The position numbers and the translations under genes are program-made. From the NCBI RefSeq assembly GCF_009389715.1, contig NC_052407.1:434001-498000 (forward strand): a stretch of 64,000 nucleotides of DNA, written 5' to 3'. Positions 23,901-34,270 of this stretch are shown in pieces. Under the pieces are notes generated by a model. That model saw only the letters and a list, made by a program, of their open reading frames with translations, was not told the origin of the DNA and did no database searches. The stretch's first letter is position 1; every line of letters starts with the position of its first letter. This DNA is from Phoenix dactylifera (Eukaryota; Streptophyta; Magnoliopsida; Arecales; Arecaceae).

Positions 23901-26405
23901 TTTCAAAGTGGTGTTGCTGTAGATTGTCATGCAAGGCGTTAAAATGAAGTGCTGGCCTGATTACAATATGAGGGGCTAACAGGCATGGATGCAGCAGATA
24001 TATGGTTCAGAATGTGAAAATGGCTGATTAGTCTTGCTAAATAAGGTTTGAAAAAGCATCCTTTCTGGCATGTTTTCCTGACCAATTGTTTGGAATTTTA
24101 GTCTGTCCTCAAAAAGATTATATTCTAATATTTGGGGTCCTATATTCAGATTGTTGATGCAGCAACTTTTCATCAAGTCTGAAGCCGAACCTAGTTTCTT
24201 CTCCTTATGTTGATGTAGCTTCAGTTTATTCCAGCACCTATTCATGAGTATTGTAAATGGAATCATTTTATAAGGGAATATCCTTCACAGAGGAAAAGAT
24301 AAAATCTTGATAATATGATGTTGCTTCTCGAATTCTCTTCTATCTGTCAAAAGCTCATTTGAGAATGATTGTGTTCTCTGCACAACAAAAGTATCGTACA
24401 TAAACAATTATAAATAAATAAATATTCTATGCATGCTGAAATTACGAAGCTTCACTGCCACAGAGTACCCATCAAGACCAAGAAACAATTAGATATAAGC
24501 TAATTAACCACATCTTAGAAATAGATAGCTTTCATATTGCTAGATCAACGACATAGATTCATTCCTTACCTACCTATTCTAGTCTTTGTAGAAAATAGAT
24601 AAATTGATCTTTGTACTCATTTTGCATACACAATCTTTCCCCGCCCCACAAACCCCCGCATCCCGCCTCCCCCAATTCCTGCACAGCCCCACCACCCAAA
24701 AATAAGAAGAAAAAGGAAAGAGAAGAAAGAAAAAAGAAGACCAGAAGTGAGGTGGACTATGGAGGATGGTCCTACCCTAACCAGGCTCAATCAGTGATTG
24801 GGTGTATATCCCATAATCGTGCCAATCCTGCCAGCGAATGCACATATTGATCACATCACCATGGCAATACATATGAGCACATGATCGCCGCATCACATCT
24901 GCAGTTCAGTTCCCCATCTACACAGTGCTCCTTTCAGGGAACCTGAATATCCATGCCACCAACAAATCACATGTGATGAACCTCAAAAATGTAACTTCCT
25001 CCAAAGAAGGGCAAGGCACCAACCATTGAGCCAAGCCCTGGTTGGTATTCCATGTCTCAATGATTACCAAGAATTCGGTAACTTGGTTGCTGAAGATGAG
25101 CTCTGTATCGGCACTGCTAGAGCACCCAATAAAACCAGAAAAGAACCATAACCTACATTCTCAACTTCTTGCTGTAGGCTAGATAAGCTTCCTTTATACT
25201 TATTATATATCATTGTGGTGAATAAAAAATTTACTTTGCAGAATTAAAAGCTATGAATTCAATGAAGTTTTTTAAGTTATTTGAAGTAATCTTCCATAAA
25301 GATCATCCATGGATATTCTTTAATTCCTTTATCCAAATATCTTCAGGAAAAGAAATGTTTACAAGTGTGTATCCTCAATGTGACTGTCATTTGCAATAAG
25401 CTGTTCGCATGTATGCATTCCCCATATTAATTCCACATTAGAACAATTGAAAGCATATGATTACCATTTGTGCTTCAACATTGTTTAACTGCCTATGCAC
25501 TTGGCAGGTGTAAATCAATCCAGTCTGAGACTTCCTATACTGTTGACATTGCCATTCATCCTTTCTCTAGGATTCTGTACCCTTGTCTCAAGGCTTGCTT
25601 GTGAGCTGGGACCATTTGATATTTAAAAATTAAGTATATCTAGTATCATTTTATCTTCAAGGAACCCCCATGGACCTATGTATGGTTGTGTTTTCTATCT
25701 AGTTCAGTTTATTATTGTGATGTCTTAACTCTGATATTACAAGGGCATATAATAAAAGGATAAAAAGCTCTATCTTTCAAAATTTTCTTAAGGAATCATA
25801 CAAGAAAGATTTAGAAAATTAACTTAACAAAAAATATTTGTTTATGATAAGTAATTTGGTGCTATTGCTTTCAATCATGAATAACTAATACTCGATTTTT
25901 CTAGAGGGCCTACTTCAGGTTGGGTCCCAGTTTCGTTCTTCTTTCCTTTTCTGTGGGTAGTCTTGGTTTGGTTGATAAGTAATGAAAATTTACAGCCCAT
26001 ATTTTAGATTTTGTGTTGCTGCTCATCCTATTTTTATGTTTTCTTCTATTTGATTCACTGGGGCATTTGCATGTCCTTTCATCTGATTCTACCGAAGTAT
26101 CACTGAATACTGAAGTTGTTTTTTCTTTTGCTGATTGTTTTTGGGAATTGTCTACTTTCACTTCATATATGTATACTTAGCTGTTTATTAACGGCATTTC
26201 TGAATAAGGCTCTCATGTATTCTTTTTTAAGCTGCAGTTAGATGTTGAACTTCTAGCAATCAAGCAAAGTCCTTTTGGGTATTTATCAACACTAACCCGC
26301 ATTTTCACCTATATTCTTTTCTGTCTCTGTTTGAAAATTTTGTTTCAGAGTTTATTGAATTTTGAGGTGTTCTACAGGTCTAGTGTGAAGCTTATTGAAG
26401 GGTGA
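8972..26405 (+). CDS. FKBP16-1: thylakoid-lumen FKBP-type peptidyl-prolyl cis-trans isomerase, ten exons
   Basis: Exons by splice signals and frame: 8972-9065, 9157-9306, 10279-10334, 10434-10489, 11034-11091, 12037-12111, 12429-12518, 13887-13964, 26238-26278, 26378-26405. They join to 726 bp, a 241-residue protein. Residues 1-60 look like a plastid transit peptide. R71-R72 followed by a hydrophobic stretch (WFLGFLLASAAG) looks like a twin-arginine lumen signal. The FKBP domain follows (about 110-235), with LPNGLKYYDLKVG, VAVHYVAKWKG, GVEGMRVGGQRLLIVPP and EIPPNATIE, ending VKLIEG. FKBP proteins isomerise Xaa-Pro bonds; many plant lumen members have weak activity and act in photosystem assembly. 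The motif string KWKGITFMTSRQG recalls the FKBP16-1 type, but I am less sure of that paralogue name than of the family. Intron 8 is 12.3 kb and full of transposons. An L1 lies 131 bp upstream of the ATG. Confidence 0.88.
14880..17390. repeat. degenerate hairpin-containing tandem satellite in FKBP intron 8
   Basis: A unit of about 110-120 bp recurs many times, recognisable by GGTCACTATATGGAAA-like strings near 16446, 16532, 17011, 17125, 17246 and 17357. Each better unit also holds TTTCATATAGTGACC about 20 bases earlier, the reverse complement of that string, so the unit could fold into an imperfect stem-loop. Between hairpins lies a shared segment resembling AATCAATGAACTACAAAGG followed by ATTAAATTTCATTTCC. 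Copies are strongly diverged. A LINE fragment interrupts the array at about 15345-16055. Origin unknown: either an old satellite or the expanded end of a foldback DNA transposon. Confidence 0.75.
15345..16055 (-). mobile_element. LINE 3'-end fragment inside the satellite array
   Basis: The minus-strand translation contains CVLCRQAPKTVQHFF followed by WCSFVQSLW, the C-x2-C ... H ... C zinc-binding pattern that follows the reverse transcriptase in plant LINEs. Further on is a degraded ALCWAI-KE segment, matching the family's usual W-x-I-W-K-E-R-N region. No endonuclease or reverse transcriptase part remains. The satellite repeats resume on both sides, so it inserted into the existing array. It belongs to a different LINE family from the large copies in this window. 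Exact ends are uncertain. Confidence 0.6.
17411..17419. repeat. target-site duplication, left copy, of L1-C
   Basis: GTAACCCGA here is repeated exactly at 23292-23300, directly after the A tail of the decayed L1. It fixes both ends of the element. Confidence 0.8.
17645..18330 (+). pseudogene. L1-C ORF1 remnant (DUF4283 plus zinc knuckle)
   Basis: The open stretch at 17667-18206 translates to a DUF4283 domain with VVVRSLDRWVPANWVV, FIGGPWVVAGQLLAMEPW and VVWIRLFRLSVEYW, aligning well with L1-B ORF1. After it, a zinc knuckle can still be seen (FCFRCE, then a stop where Lys or Arg is expected, then IGHVEARC). The Pro-rich tail that should follow is broken into short frames. A short segment near 17589-17670 is duplicated (CAACTCATCGGATCTCTGAG occurs twice), a local tandem duplication. 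Confidence 0.8.
19423..23262 (+). pseudogene. L1-C ORF2 remnant (endonuclease, reverse transcriptase, RNase H)
   Basis: Starts with MKIFAWNCTGLAKPS at about 19423. The endonuclease Glu and GDFN regions are recognisable (VDDFNCIQGPSEK, with the usual Gly replaced). Sequence then jumps from endonuclease to the region before the reverse transcriptase, so the SDHHP part is lost. HFRPISLCSTLYK, KLDMERAYDRVRW and a degraded C-P-L-S-S-Y-L-F motif follow. The active-site block appears near 21235 in a shifted frame. LVRSVLSSMPIYL near 21540 and RNase H traces from about 22780 complete the order. Multiple stops and shifts make it plainly dead. Confidence 0.85.
23292..23300. repeat. target-site duplication, right copy, of L1-C
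   Basis: GTAACCCGA, an exact match to 17411-17419. Confidence 0.8.
23301..26237 (+). other. rest of FKBP intron 8, no gene seen
   Basis: About 2.9 kb of ordinary AT-rich intron up to the acceptor of exon 9. The first 100 bases hold degenerate GGTTAAACGGGTTAA-type strings. A purine-rich A/G tract lies at about 24700-24745. The short open frames on either strand have no recognisable motif. Confidence 0.5.
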
Positions 26406-27328
26406 AAATTATATCCTTTGTTCGCCTCACTGGCTTAGAACAGAGGGAATGCACTACGAATGTTCCCCTGATTTGTTTATCATTGTGGTAAGTTGCAATA
26501 AAAGAGGGAATTAATTCTTTTGGGGACTGCCTCGTAATTGTTCATTCCATATCTTATTTAAATTTGATGATCCAAATATATGCTATACCATGGCTGGATT
26601 TCAGTCATCTCACTATTGTATGAAGAATATGCCTGTCCCCATAACAGGGACATACAAACTTTTCCCTACTGAACCGATAATTAGAATATGCATCTATTTT
26701 TTCATGCATGAATTTAGTTTGTCTGCATCTTCGTATGGCGGCAGATTTGATGTTTGCAGTTCAAACAAATTTGTTGTTTCACTGCAGGAAATCAAGGAAT
26801 TTGTTTGGCAAAGGAACAACGTGAAATTAAGTAATTCGATCTTGTACACAACAGAATAAAACCAGATAGCATGACAACAGTTTCAATGTATGTCGAAAGT
26901 CAGCTTGTAATTATTCTTTAGAAGTCAATTCAATATGCTTTATTGATGGCATATATCTATTGCTTTCTTGGCTGTTCTATGAAAGTTTTACGCCACTATT
27001 TTCTCCTTTGAACTCCAATGAACTAGTAATTTCTCTCCAAGACACCAGGGTTCTGCTAATATATTGCAGGAGCTTAAGACATGTCTGACGACCAAGCAGA
27101 GTCGATCTTGGAGTTTGCTTGGGGTCCAGCCCAAAGAGTTTTGCAAAGAAAGAAAGGCAGCAAACTGGATTCCAAAACCCGTTGGCGGGAGAGTGGCTGG
27201 TAGTTTTAACCCAGGGCGACGTAGAGGGAATAAGAGTCACCTCAGGGCAAAGCAATAGAAAAGAATCTTTATGTCTCCCGCAACCTTTACTACTTTATTA
27301 AGACAATGGCATTTTCGAACCTTTCTCT
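26406..27328. other. FKBP 3' UTR and spacer to the CHUP1-like gene
   Basis: The FKBP stop is at 26403-26405 and the next start codon at 27329, both on the plus strand. The interval must hold the 3' UTR of the first gene and the promoter and leader of the second. The part from about 27070 to 27300 is more GC-rich than its surroundings and may be leader. No further protein motif is seen. Confidence 0.5.
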
Positions 27329-29142
27329 ATGGAGAGGGAGAAGAAGAGAACCGACGAAATCAATCCTCTTCTTCTTCTTCTAAAGGTTGCCATTCCATTA
27401 GCGTTTCCCTTGGCCGGTTTTGTGCTATCCACTCTCGCAACAAATAGTAGAACAAAGGGAACAACCCAGTCTACTTGTCCACCCCAAGAACAAATGGATT
27501 CCACCATTTCCGTTTCTCAGGACGAGCATGGGGAGGGCGAGAGATCCCATGGCCTGAACTCATCTTCCATGTGCCAGGAAAAAGGGGAGCAAGAACCAGA
27601 AAGGAGAGAGCCTTTGGTAAGCTCGCATAACTCTAGTTCCCTGGAGATCACGAGGGTGCAACGCTCCAAAAACAAGAGAGAGATTTCGATCGTGCAATCC
27701 CAGGATGGGCCAGATTTAGAAGAAGACATCGAAACTCTCAAGTCTAGTTCCCATGGCCTGAACTCATCTTCCATGTGCCAAGAAAAAGGGGAGCAAGAAC
27801 CAGAAAGGAGAGAGCCTTTGATACGCTCGCATAACTCTAGTTCCCAGGAGATCACGAGGGTGCAGCGCTCCAAAAACACGAGAGAGATTTCGATCGAGCA
27901 ATCCCAGGGTGGGCCCAATTTAGAAGAAGATATCAAAGCTCTCAAGTCTAGTTCCCATGGCCTGAACTCATCCTCCATGTGCCAAGAAAAAGGGGAGCAA
28001 GAACCAGAAAGCAGAGAGCCTTTGATAAGCTCGCATAACTCTAGTTCCCTGGAGATCATGAGGGTGCAACGCTCCAACAACAGGAGAGAGATTTCGATCG
28101 AGCAATCACAGGATGGGCCCCATTTAGAAGAAGACATCGAAACTCTCAAGTCCCAGATAGCTGCCCTTCAAGAGAAGGAACATGAGTTTGATTCCCGAAT
28201 TTATCACTACTGCAATCTAAAAGAACAGGAATCTGCAATCCAAAAGCTTCAAATCATGTGTTTGGGTTTCAAACTCGAGTCTCTGGAAGCTCAAAATCAG
28301 AGGCTTGAGGATACAATTGTGGAGCTCCGAGAAGCTGTGAAACAGTATGACACGATGAAGGATGTCCTCAAATCGCTCCAGCGGAAGGTGAAGAAGCTTC
28401 AAAAGACAAATAGACTGCATTCTCGCCTCATTCACCAGCAGGCTCTGAACCTTGATGCTAGAGAAGTCGATCTGTTTGTGGCAAAACAAGAGTCGAAACA
28501 AGCTATCAAAGAAATCAAAGATTTGGCCGATCAACTGCACCACGACGACAAAGCAATAGAGGAAAAGCCCGACCAGAGAACACTAATCTTTCATGTATCC
28601 ATCAAACGTTGCTACTAATCTACTGGAAATAAACTAACAAATGATTTCTTGTTTTCTGACAGGATGAGAAAGAGCTAATGATGGAAGATGACGACACGCT
28701 GAGACTGAGCAAGAAAGAATTGTTAGATCAACTAGAGCGGTTCCGAGAACAGTGGTATGCTGGTGTGGAGGAGATGATTTATCTAGGATGGATTGGTGCA
28801 TGCTTGAGGCATGAGGTATTGGTGAATCAGAAGGAAGAAGATAAGAAGCCGGTGGGAGACCGTTTGGTGGTGGAACTACCAATAGACGATCGGTCTAATC
28901 ATGGCATCACGGAACTCCACGATTCAGATGGTTCATCATCGGTTGCAGACCTTGGAGATGCCACCATGGAGCTCGCAGTAATGAAGCATCCTCATTCAGG
29001 CTCCACGAAGCCAAGATTTCTCCACAAGATTAAAGGTTGGGCAAAAGGAAAGGGGAGATCTAGACTATGGTGCGACCGAGACCGAGCCTCCTCGGAGAGA
29101 TGGCTCGGCGCCAGGGAGACAGTGTTGGAAAGAAGCTTTTAA
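27329..29142 (+). CDS. CHUP1/IPGA1-related membrane-anchored coiled-coil protein, two exons
   Basis: Exons 27329-28594 and 28663-29142 are joined across a 68-bp phase-0 GT-AG intron, giving 581 residues. Residues about 12-36 are strongly hydrophobic (INPLLLLLKVAIPLAFPLAG), a likely N-terminal membrane anchor like that of CHUP1 relatives. Residues 73-276 are three near-identical 68-residue repeats. Residues about 270-410 form a coiled coil containing LKEQESAIQKLQ and LESLEAQNQRLED, the pattern of the CHUP1-type coiled coil. Exon 2 has VEEMIYLGWIGACLRHE, matching the family's conserved V-x-x-L-V-x-L-R-W-x-N-A-C-L-R-x-E block. The actin- and profilin-binding Pro-rich region and the long C-terminal domain of full CHUP1 (about 1000 residues) are missing, so this is the short type. 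Its role is unknown; relatives link membranes or microtubules to the cytoskeleton. Confidence 0.8.
27546..28157 (+). repeat. 204-bp in-frame tandem triplication in exon 1
   Basis: The string CCCATGGCCTGAACTCATC recurs at 27546, 27750 and 27954, a 204-bp (68-codon) period. Each unit encodes SHGLNSSSMCQEKGEQEPE and onward to an LEEDIETLK-like end. Copies differ at only a few bases, so the expansion is recent or kept uniform by gene conversion. The length is a multiple of three and the frame stays open. Confidence 0.95.
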
Positions 29143-29562
29143 TGTCACAAATTATTATGCAAAATTCCTCTGACGACCTAAAGATTTGTCGCTCTTGCAT
29201 GTAAATTCTGATCATAAATATATTTCATGTTGTGATCATGCCATCCTTTTAATTTTCCTTCGTATCCAGCACTTCCCTGATTCTTTCCACAAGTTAAAGA
29301 AAAGAAAAGAGCGTGCAGTTTTTTTTGGAGCATCACCAGAACCACTTGCCTTCTACTTTAGACATTCCCTGACGTACGAATGCATGTGCATGGCAATCAG
29401 TGTCAAGAAAAAGATACGTAAAAGAAGGTAAATCAAAACTAGGACTTAATAGTAAATTCTTTAATTCAAATAAATAAAGAAAATCTATAAAAATCAATGG
29501 TTCATGCGATCCCAACCATGTATCAGTTATTCCAATCGTAATTTGTAGAATTGGGCTCTCTA
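29143..29562. other. 3' flank of the CHUP1-like gene
   Basis: AT-rich spacer holding the probable 3' UTR of the CHUP1-like gene, up to the T run (29563-29573) that is the A tail of the minus-strand L1-D. No gene is seen. Confidence 0.5.
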
Positions 29563-29622
29563 TTTTTTTTTTTGGTAAAAACGGCAATTTATATAGCTCT
29601 AACGTGAGTACATCCTGCTAAA

Positions 29623-29625
29623 TTA
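29623..29625. repeat. TTA target-site duplication, left, of the CACTA element
   Basis: TTA precedes CACTACA at 29626 and recurs at 34780-34782, directly after TGTAGTG. Three-base duplications are the rule for CACTA elements. Confidence 0.9.
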
Positions 29626-29635
29626 CACTACAGGA

Positions 29636-29985
29636 ATAGTGACTTTTACCGGCGCTTTTATTGGCCTTTACCGACGCTTATTAGCGTCGGCAAAAACCCC
29701 GCCTACGCAAAAGCAAGCGTCGTAGACGCGTCGATGATACCTGAGTGGGAAAGATTTTTGCCGACGCGCAAGGAAGGCGTCGGCAAAACCGGGTATTTAC
29801 CGACGCTTAGGAAAGCGTCGGTGTAGATCTTTTGCCGACGCGAATTAGCGTCGGCATAGACTACCACCTTGCGTGGTTTTATAGTTGATGTTTTTTTGCC
29901 GACGCTTATAAGCGTCAGTGAAAGTCTTTCTTACGGGCCAAATTTGGTTTTTAACGACGCTTTAAAGCGTCGGGAGTGGGATTTT
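29636..29985. repeat. left subterminal palindrome array of the CACTA element
   Basis: About seven short palindromes of the form CCGACGC-n-GCGTCGG occur here, for instance at 29668-29684, 29760-29785, 29800-29820, 29834-29853 and 29898-29918. Loops differ (TTATTA, GCAAGGAAG, TTAGGAAA, GAATTA, TTATAA). They match those at the other end. Confidence 0.9.
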
Positions 29986-30362
29986 TTTTAAAAAAAATAT
30001 TAATAAAACACATGCATATTATAAATCAACATTTACGCCAATATGAACCTGCATTACATTTACATCAACACAAATATTCAAATCATTCAAAATATTCATC
30101 TTGTCATATATGATTAATAAATTTAGAATTACAATGTTCTTTGAAAAATATAAGAAAGATACATATAAAACTCCTTAAATAACAGTCTAAAAAGTATCAG
30201 GGACCGGATTCAGCACCATCATCATCTCTATGAGCTGTTGAAGTATCAGGAATCTACAAAAAAAAAGAAGAGAAACTTTAGAAGTTAGAAATATGAAAAT
30301 TATTAACTCATGCAAAATAAGTGATGATTATGTAAAGTCATCAAATACATATAGTTATTTAC

Positions 30363-32032
30363 CTGAGGAGGGAGAAATCGCTGTAACATAGATGAAATAT
30401 GCTCAAGCTGAGACTGCAAAGTTTGTTGGTTCTGCTTCAGCTCCGCCAACTCTGCTTGATGGCGATCCTTCATATCTTCAATTGTTGCCCGAAGTCTACT
30501 AATTTCTGCATTGCTACTGCCTTCTCCAGCATTTCTAGTATACATGCCTACTGCAGACAACTGAGTGGGGGTAACCCCAACGCCATAACCCCTCACTCTA
30601 CCATAACGCTCTGGGCCCAATAATTCAGCGAGCACCTGAGCTTCGACATGACTGGTCGCGTCGGATGATGAGTCATCCCCGACGCGCTCTGAAATAAGAG
30701 TTGTTGCCCTGTCCTATATCTCTCAAAAGAAAAAGTCATATTAATGTATGCCAATAATAGAACTAATAAAAATATCGTTGAAAGATTCAAAGATGAATAC
30801 ATACGACTATATCTCTTGACTCCTCCCGAACAAAACTGCCATCTCGGTGGGTGTGAGTCATCTTATAAAACTCCACCTTACCAGGCTCCCTCCCATTATC
30901 ATCCATCTACAACAAAAGATATATTGGCAAGCTAGTTATCATAATACATGCTATATGATAGAACAATTTAAAATAGTTTCAAAGAGTTTCAAAAAAACTT
31001 ACGAATTCAGCTTTACATCGAGCATAACTCATCGAGCCTGAAGTATGAGGAACAGTTTGAGAGGCTCGTGCAGCTCTACCAATATTGGAATATGTCTTCC
31101 CAAAAAAGGAATAAACAATATAAATTTGTAATCTAAATTATTAGTAGATACAATATAAGGTATTGAAAAAAATATACACAACCTGAGCTTTCTCGGAAAA
31201 CCAATAGTGGACAAGCTCCCTCCACTGATGAGGGATTACATCAGGAGGACAAACACGGGCTACCTCCTCTTCTGTCATACCATCGTGCTTCCAGTCCGCC
31301 TTTAACTTGGCCCTATATTCTTTCCACTTGCGGTTGACGGACTTCAGCACCCAATCATGACTCTCTTTAGGGAGCAAAAACTTTTTCTACATCAAAGTAA
31401 TTAAAGAATGTTATAACAATGTTAAATCAAAAAATAAAATTGTGATAGTAAGCAAATTCAATTCTTTACCTCAATAACTTTAAGAAGCTCAACCTTATAC
31501 GAAGGAAGCATTTCATTCCATTTCGTATAATTGAGCGGACACAACTGACCCTTCCGCGCAACCGATCCTAGAAAAGTCGATAAAATGCTTGCAGCCCTCT
31601 TAATAGGCTGCCCCAGTTAATTGCAATGCACCACAATCTTCTCATCCTCGCGTAGGCTCCACACGTCCCGTGCTCGAGTGGGTCCTCGTGTCCTCCTCAC
31701 TCTTCCTAGTCCATCTATAAAAATAAAATAAAATATCCATCCATTAAATAAAACATTAAAGGCAAATGATTTAATATAATTAGATTGTAAAAAAAATTAA
31801 TATATAAAATGTAAATCAAATTACCCTGGATGTTCACGTCATCCATGTCTGGACAATCAGCAGGTGGCACGTGCTCAGACTGAGACTCGTGCTGAGAGTG
31901 AGACTCATGCTGAAAATGGGACTCGTGCTGCTGCGGCTCGTCGGGCTGCTGAGACTGCAGGGACTGATCGGAAGAAGATCCCACAGACGTGTATTGAAAC
32001 TCAACATCTTTGAATCGTTTTCTTCGCGGCAT
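30363..32032 (-). pseudogene. Ptta/En/Spm-type (TnpA-like) CACTA protein gene, one stop codon
   Basis: Several short exons on the minus strand spell out the plant transposase Ptta/En/Spm family (Transposase_24 type). The start MPRRKRFKDVEFQ is at 32032, with exon 1 to about 31825. Exon 2 (about 31714-31470) has RGPTRARDVWSL and GQPIKRAASIL. The next exon has LPKESHDWVLKSVNRKWKEY and HQWRELVHYWFSEK, then come NIGRAARASQTVPHTSGSMS, GKVEFYKMTHTHRDG, and a last exon with GPERYGRVRGYGVGVTP and a coiled coil ending FLPPQ. One in-frame TAA lies in exon 2, directly before GQPIK. Gln/His/Ser repeats follow the basic N-terminus. In the family this protein binds subterminal repeats; that activity is not shown here. 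Confidence 0.75.
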
Positions 32033-33394
32033 GTTGTTACCTAGTATGCACAAAAAGAAGCAATATATCAACCTGTACAGAGAAAGACAGTCATTCTCTG
32101 TTATTACCTCATGATGATTATGCCACATGTTAAATGCTGGAGTTTCTCCTGGCTTAAAATGCAGAATTCAATCATTTTTACCTCAGTAAGTGAGACCAAA
32201 AGGCAGTTCACCTTGCATGGAGAAGCAACTGAAAGATCATACTTTTTGCACCATATAGTAGCGACCGCATTGAGGATCCCTGATAATTGATGTATCTTGC
32301 AGAATAAACTGTTTCATCTGCTCTCTGTCACATTCTCAAATTTAATGAGGTAAATCCTGTTCTATTCAGAAACTTAATATATGCTACTGATTAGCTCTTC
32401 TTTTATTCATAATGCAAATTAACTTCTTTGGGTGCATATCCTGCATCAACCATCTGACTGTTAACCCCTTAAATGTCTTATTAATACTTCATGGCTTTGT
32501 GTTGCTTTCCTTTCCTTTCACATCATGCTGAGGATCTCTAGTGAAGTGACTGTTAACTCCTTTGTTTGAACGTAGGGAAATACTTGCTGAACTTACACAT
32601 GAGATACAAGACAATGTTCAGACATGGGGGAATATGGCATTGAAATTATTTCAATAGAGGTTTTATCTAAGCACTAGGAAAGTAATGTTTGTGCTATCAT
32701 GTCTTATAAAATGAAGTAACTGAATGATCAGATGAGTATCATTTGAGATAGAGCATGACTATAAGTGATGATCCACATTTTAATTCCGATGCCAATCAGA
32801 AAGCCAAGATATGAAAGCGATTCATGGCCAAAACTTACAAGTTTGTTTGAAAAGATTGCGAATGTAAATAAAGCAGAAAATCAGAGGCACAAAAAGAAAT
32901 GCTGATTTTTATTAAAAAAACTACAAATTACTTGAATAAATATATCCTCCTTTTAATTACCTGATTGATCATCCTCCTAGTCTTTAACCAACATATCATG
33001 ATTTTACCACATCACTTAAGAGCAGGAGTTTTGTTGTCTCAAGAAGTATATAACTGATCCAACAGCTCATTGATCCATCTCTCAAAGCATTATAGTCTTC
33101 TCAATACCAAAAATTAGTTTCTGAAAAGTTCCACCCCCAACATAATAAAGACATTCACCAAAAAGCCATCAGTAGCTACTGTTTTTCAAAAACAAACTCT
33201 ATTTGAGAGACAATCGTTCAATCCATGCACAGGCCAAACCAAGTCCTCACCCATAAGCACAGAATTATGGTATCTTCTCAAAAACCTACTATTCTTTGCA
33301 GAAAACAGAACTTCTTTCACAGACGCACCCTCCACTCCTAATATGTCCGATTTGCGCATTGCAGTATCGGACAGAGTCAGCTCCTAATATTTTT
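32033..33394. other. CACTA interior, no coding motif
   Basis: About 1.4 kb of AT-rich sequence between the Ptta-like gene and the plus-strand captured exon. No transposase catalytic region and no other protein motif could be read on either strand. It may be leader and intron of the minus-strand gene plus non-coding filler. Confidence 0.45.
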
Positions 33395-33577
33395 CTGCAA
33401 GTTATTTCAATAGCCTCCATTGGAATTATTGCAGCTTCCAAGCAGGGTTTGATGTCGACCATCACCAGGACTGCTGTTGTCTCAGCAGCGGTACTGTGCT
33501 TCCTCGCATCCAGGTGGCTGTCTCACTTCATCTACAAGAATTTCTATTTCCATGACTACAGCCATGCTTTCAGATGA
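33395..33577 (+). pseudogene. apparent captured host-gene exon inside the CACTA element
   Basis: An open stretch of about 60 codons ends in TGA at 33575-33577. It encodes two hydrophobic segments (VISIASIGIIAA and TAVVSAAVLCFLASRWLSHFI) and ends NFYFHDYSHAFR. It is preceded by a pyrimidine-rich TTTTTCTGCAAG that could be a splice acceptor, and its base composition is richer in GC than the surrounding element. This looks like the last exon of a membrane protein gene taken up by the transposon, as CACTA elements are known to do. It runs opposite to the element's own gene. I do not recognise the donor gene. Confidence 0.45.
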
Positions 33578-34270
33578 TTGTTCTAGATTTTGCCCTTTCT
33601 CTGTAAACAGATCGAAATGCTTATGTATCTATTATTTTCTTCCAAAGAGCTTGCAATTTTAGTTGCTGATATTGCTTGTTGATCCTGAAGACTACTGATT
33701 TTATTACCAAGTAGAGCTATTAGCCAGTCATTCTTAGGGGGAACTTGCTGTATGCAAAACCCTTGAATACTAAAAGGCAGAAGAGTACGAATGTATGCAA
33801 TTAAGAAGTAATCATCCCGAACCCCCCAACCCCTAACCCAGCAGCTTAATTATGTTCCTGAAATCACTATGTTGAATATATCTAATGAACAAGCAGCGCA
33901 AAAACATACATCATGACTTAACTGCCTTATCTAATCGATATATGAGAACGACAAAATAAAGATCAAATGATGCGCCTAACTTCTTGCAATACAATCTTCA
34001 TATCACAAATATTTGCCAGAGGTACCAACATGCCCAAATTTTTTTCTTAACAAGTTTGGCTTTATAAACCCACAGAAGGTTGTAGATACTCTTCCTAAGA
34101 AAATCCCTTGTTGCTCATTGAGTCATTTCTAAAATCTCCAAGAACCCTATTATTTATTAGTCAATAAAACGAGATGTCGATTGCCTTACAGCAAGAACCA
34201 GATCAACAAATAAAAGAAGAGGGTTTGAAATGCCGGAGAGGGTTGGGGAAAAAACTCACCTGCTATTAAA

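Noticed and set aside
26761-26861. Possible extra FKBP exon after CACTGCAG
   Set aside because: The exon at 26378-26405 restores the conserved VKLIEG ending and stop in frame, so a further exon is not needed.
27517-28149. Minus-strand open frame of 210 codons
   Set aside because: Antisense of the 204-bp repeat in the CHUP1-like exon; it repeats with the same period and has no independent motif.
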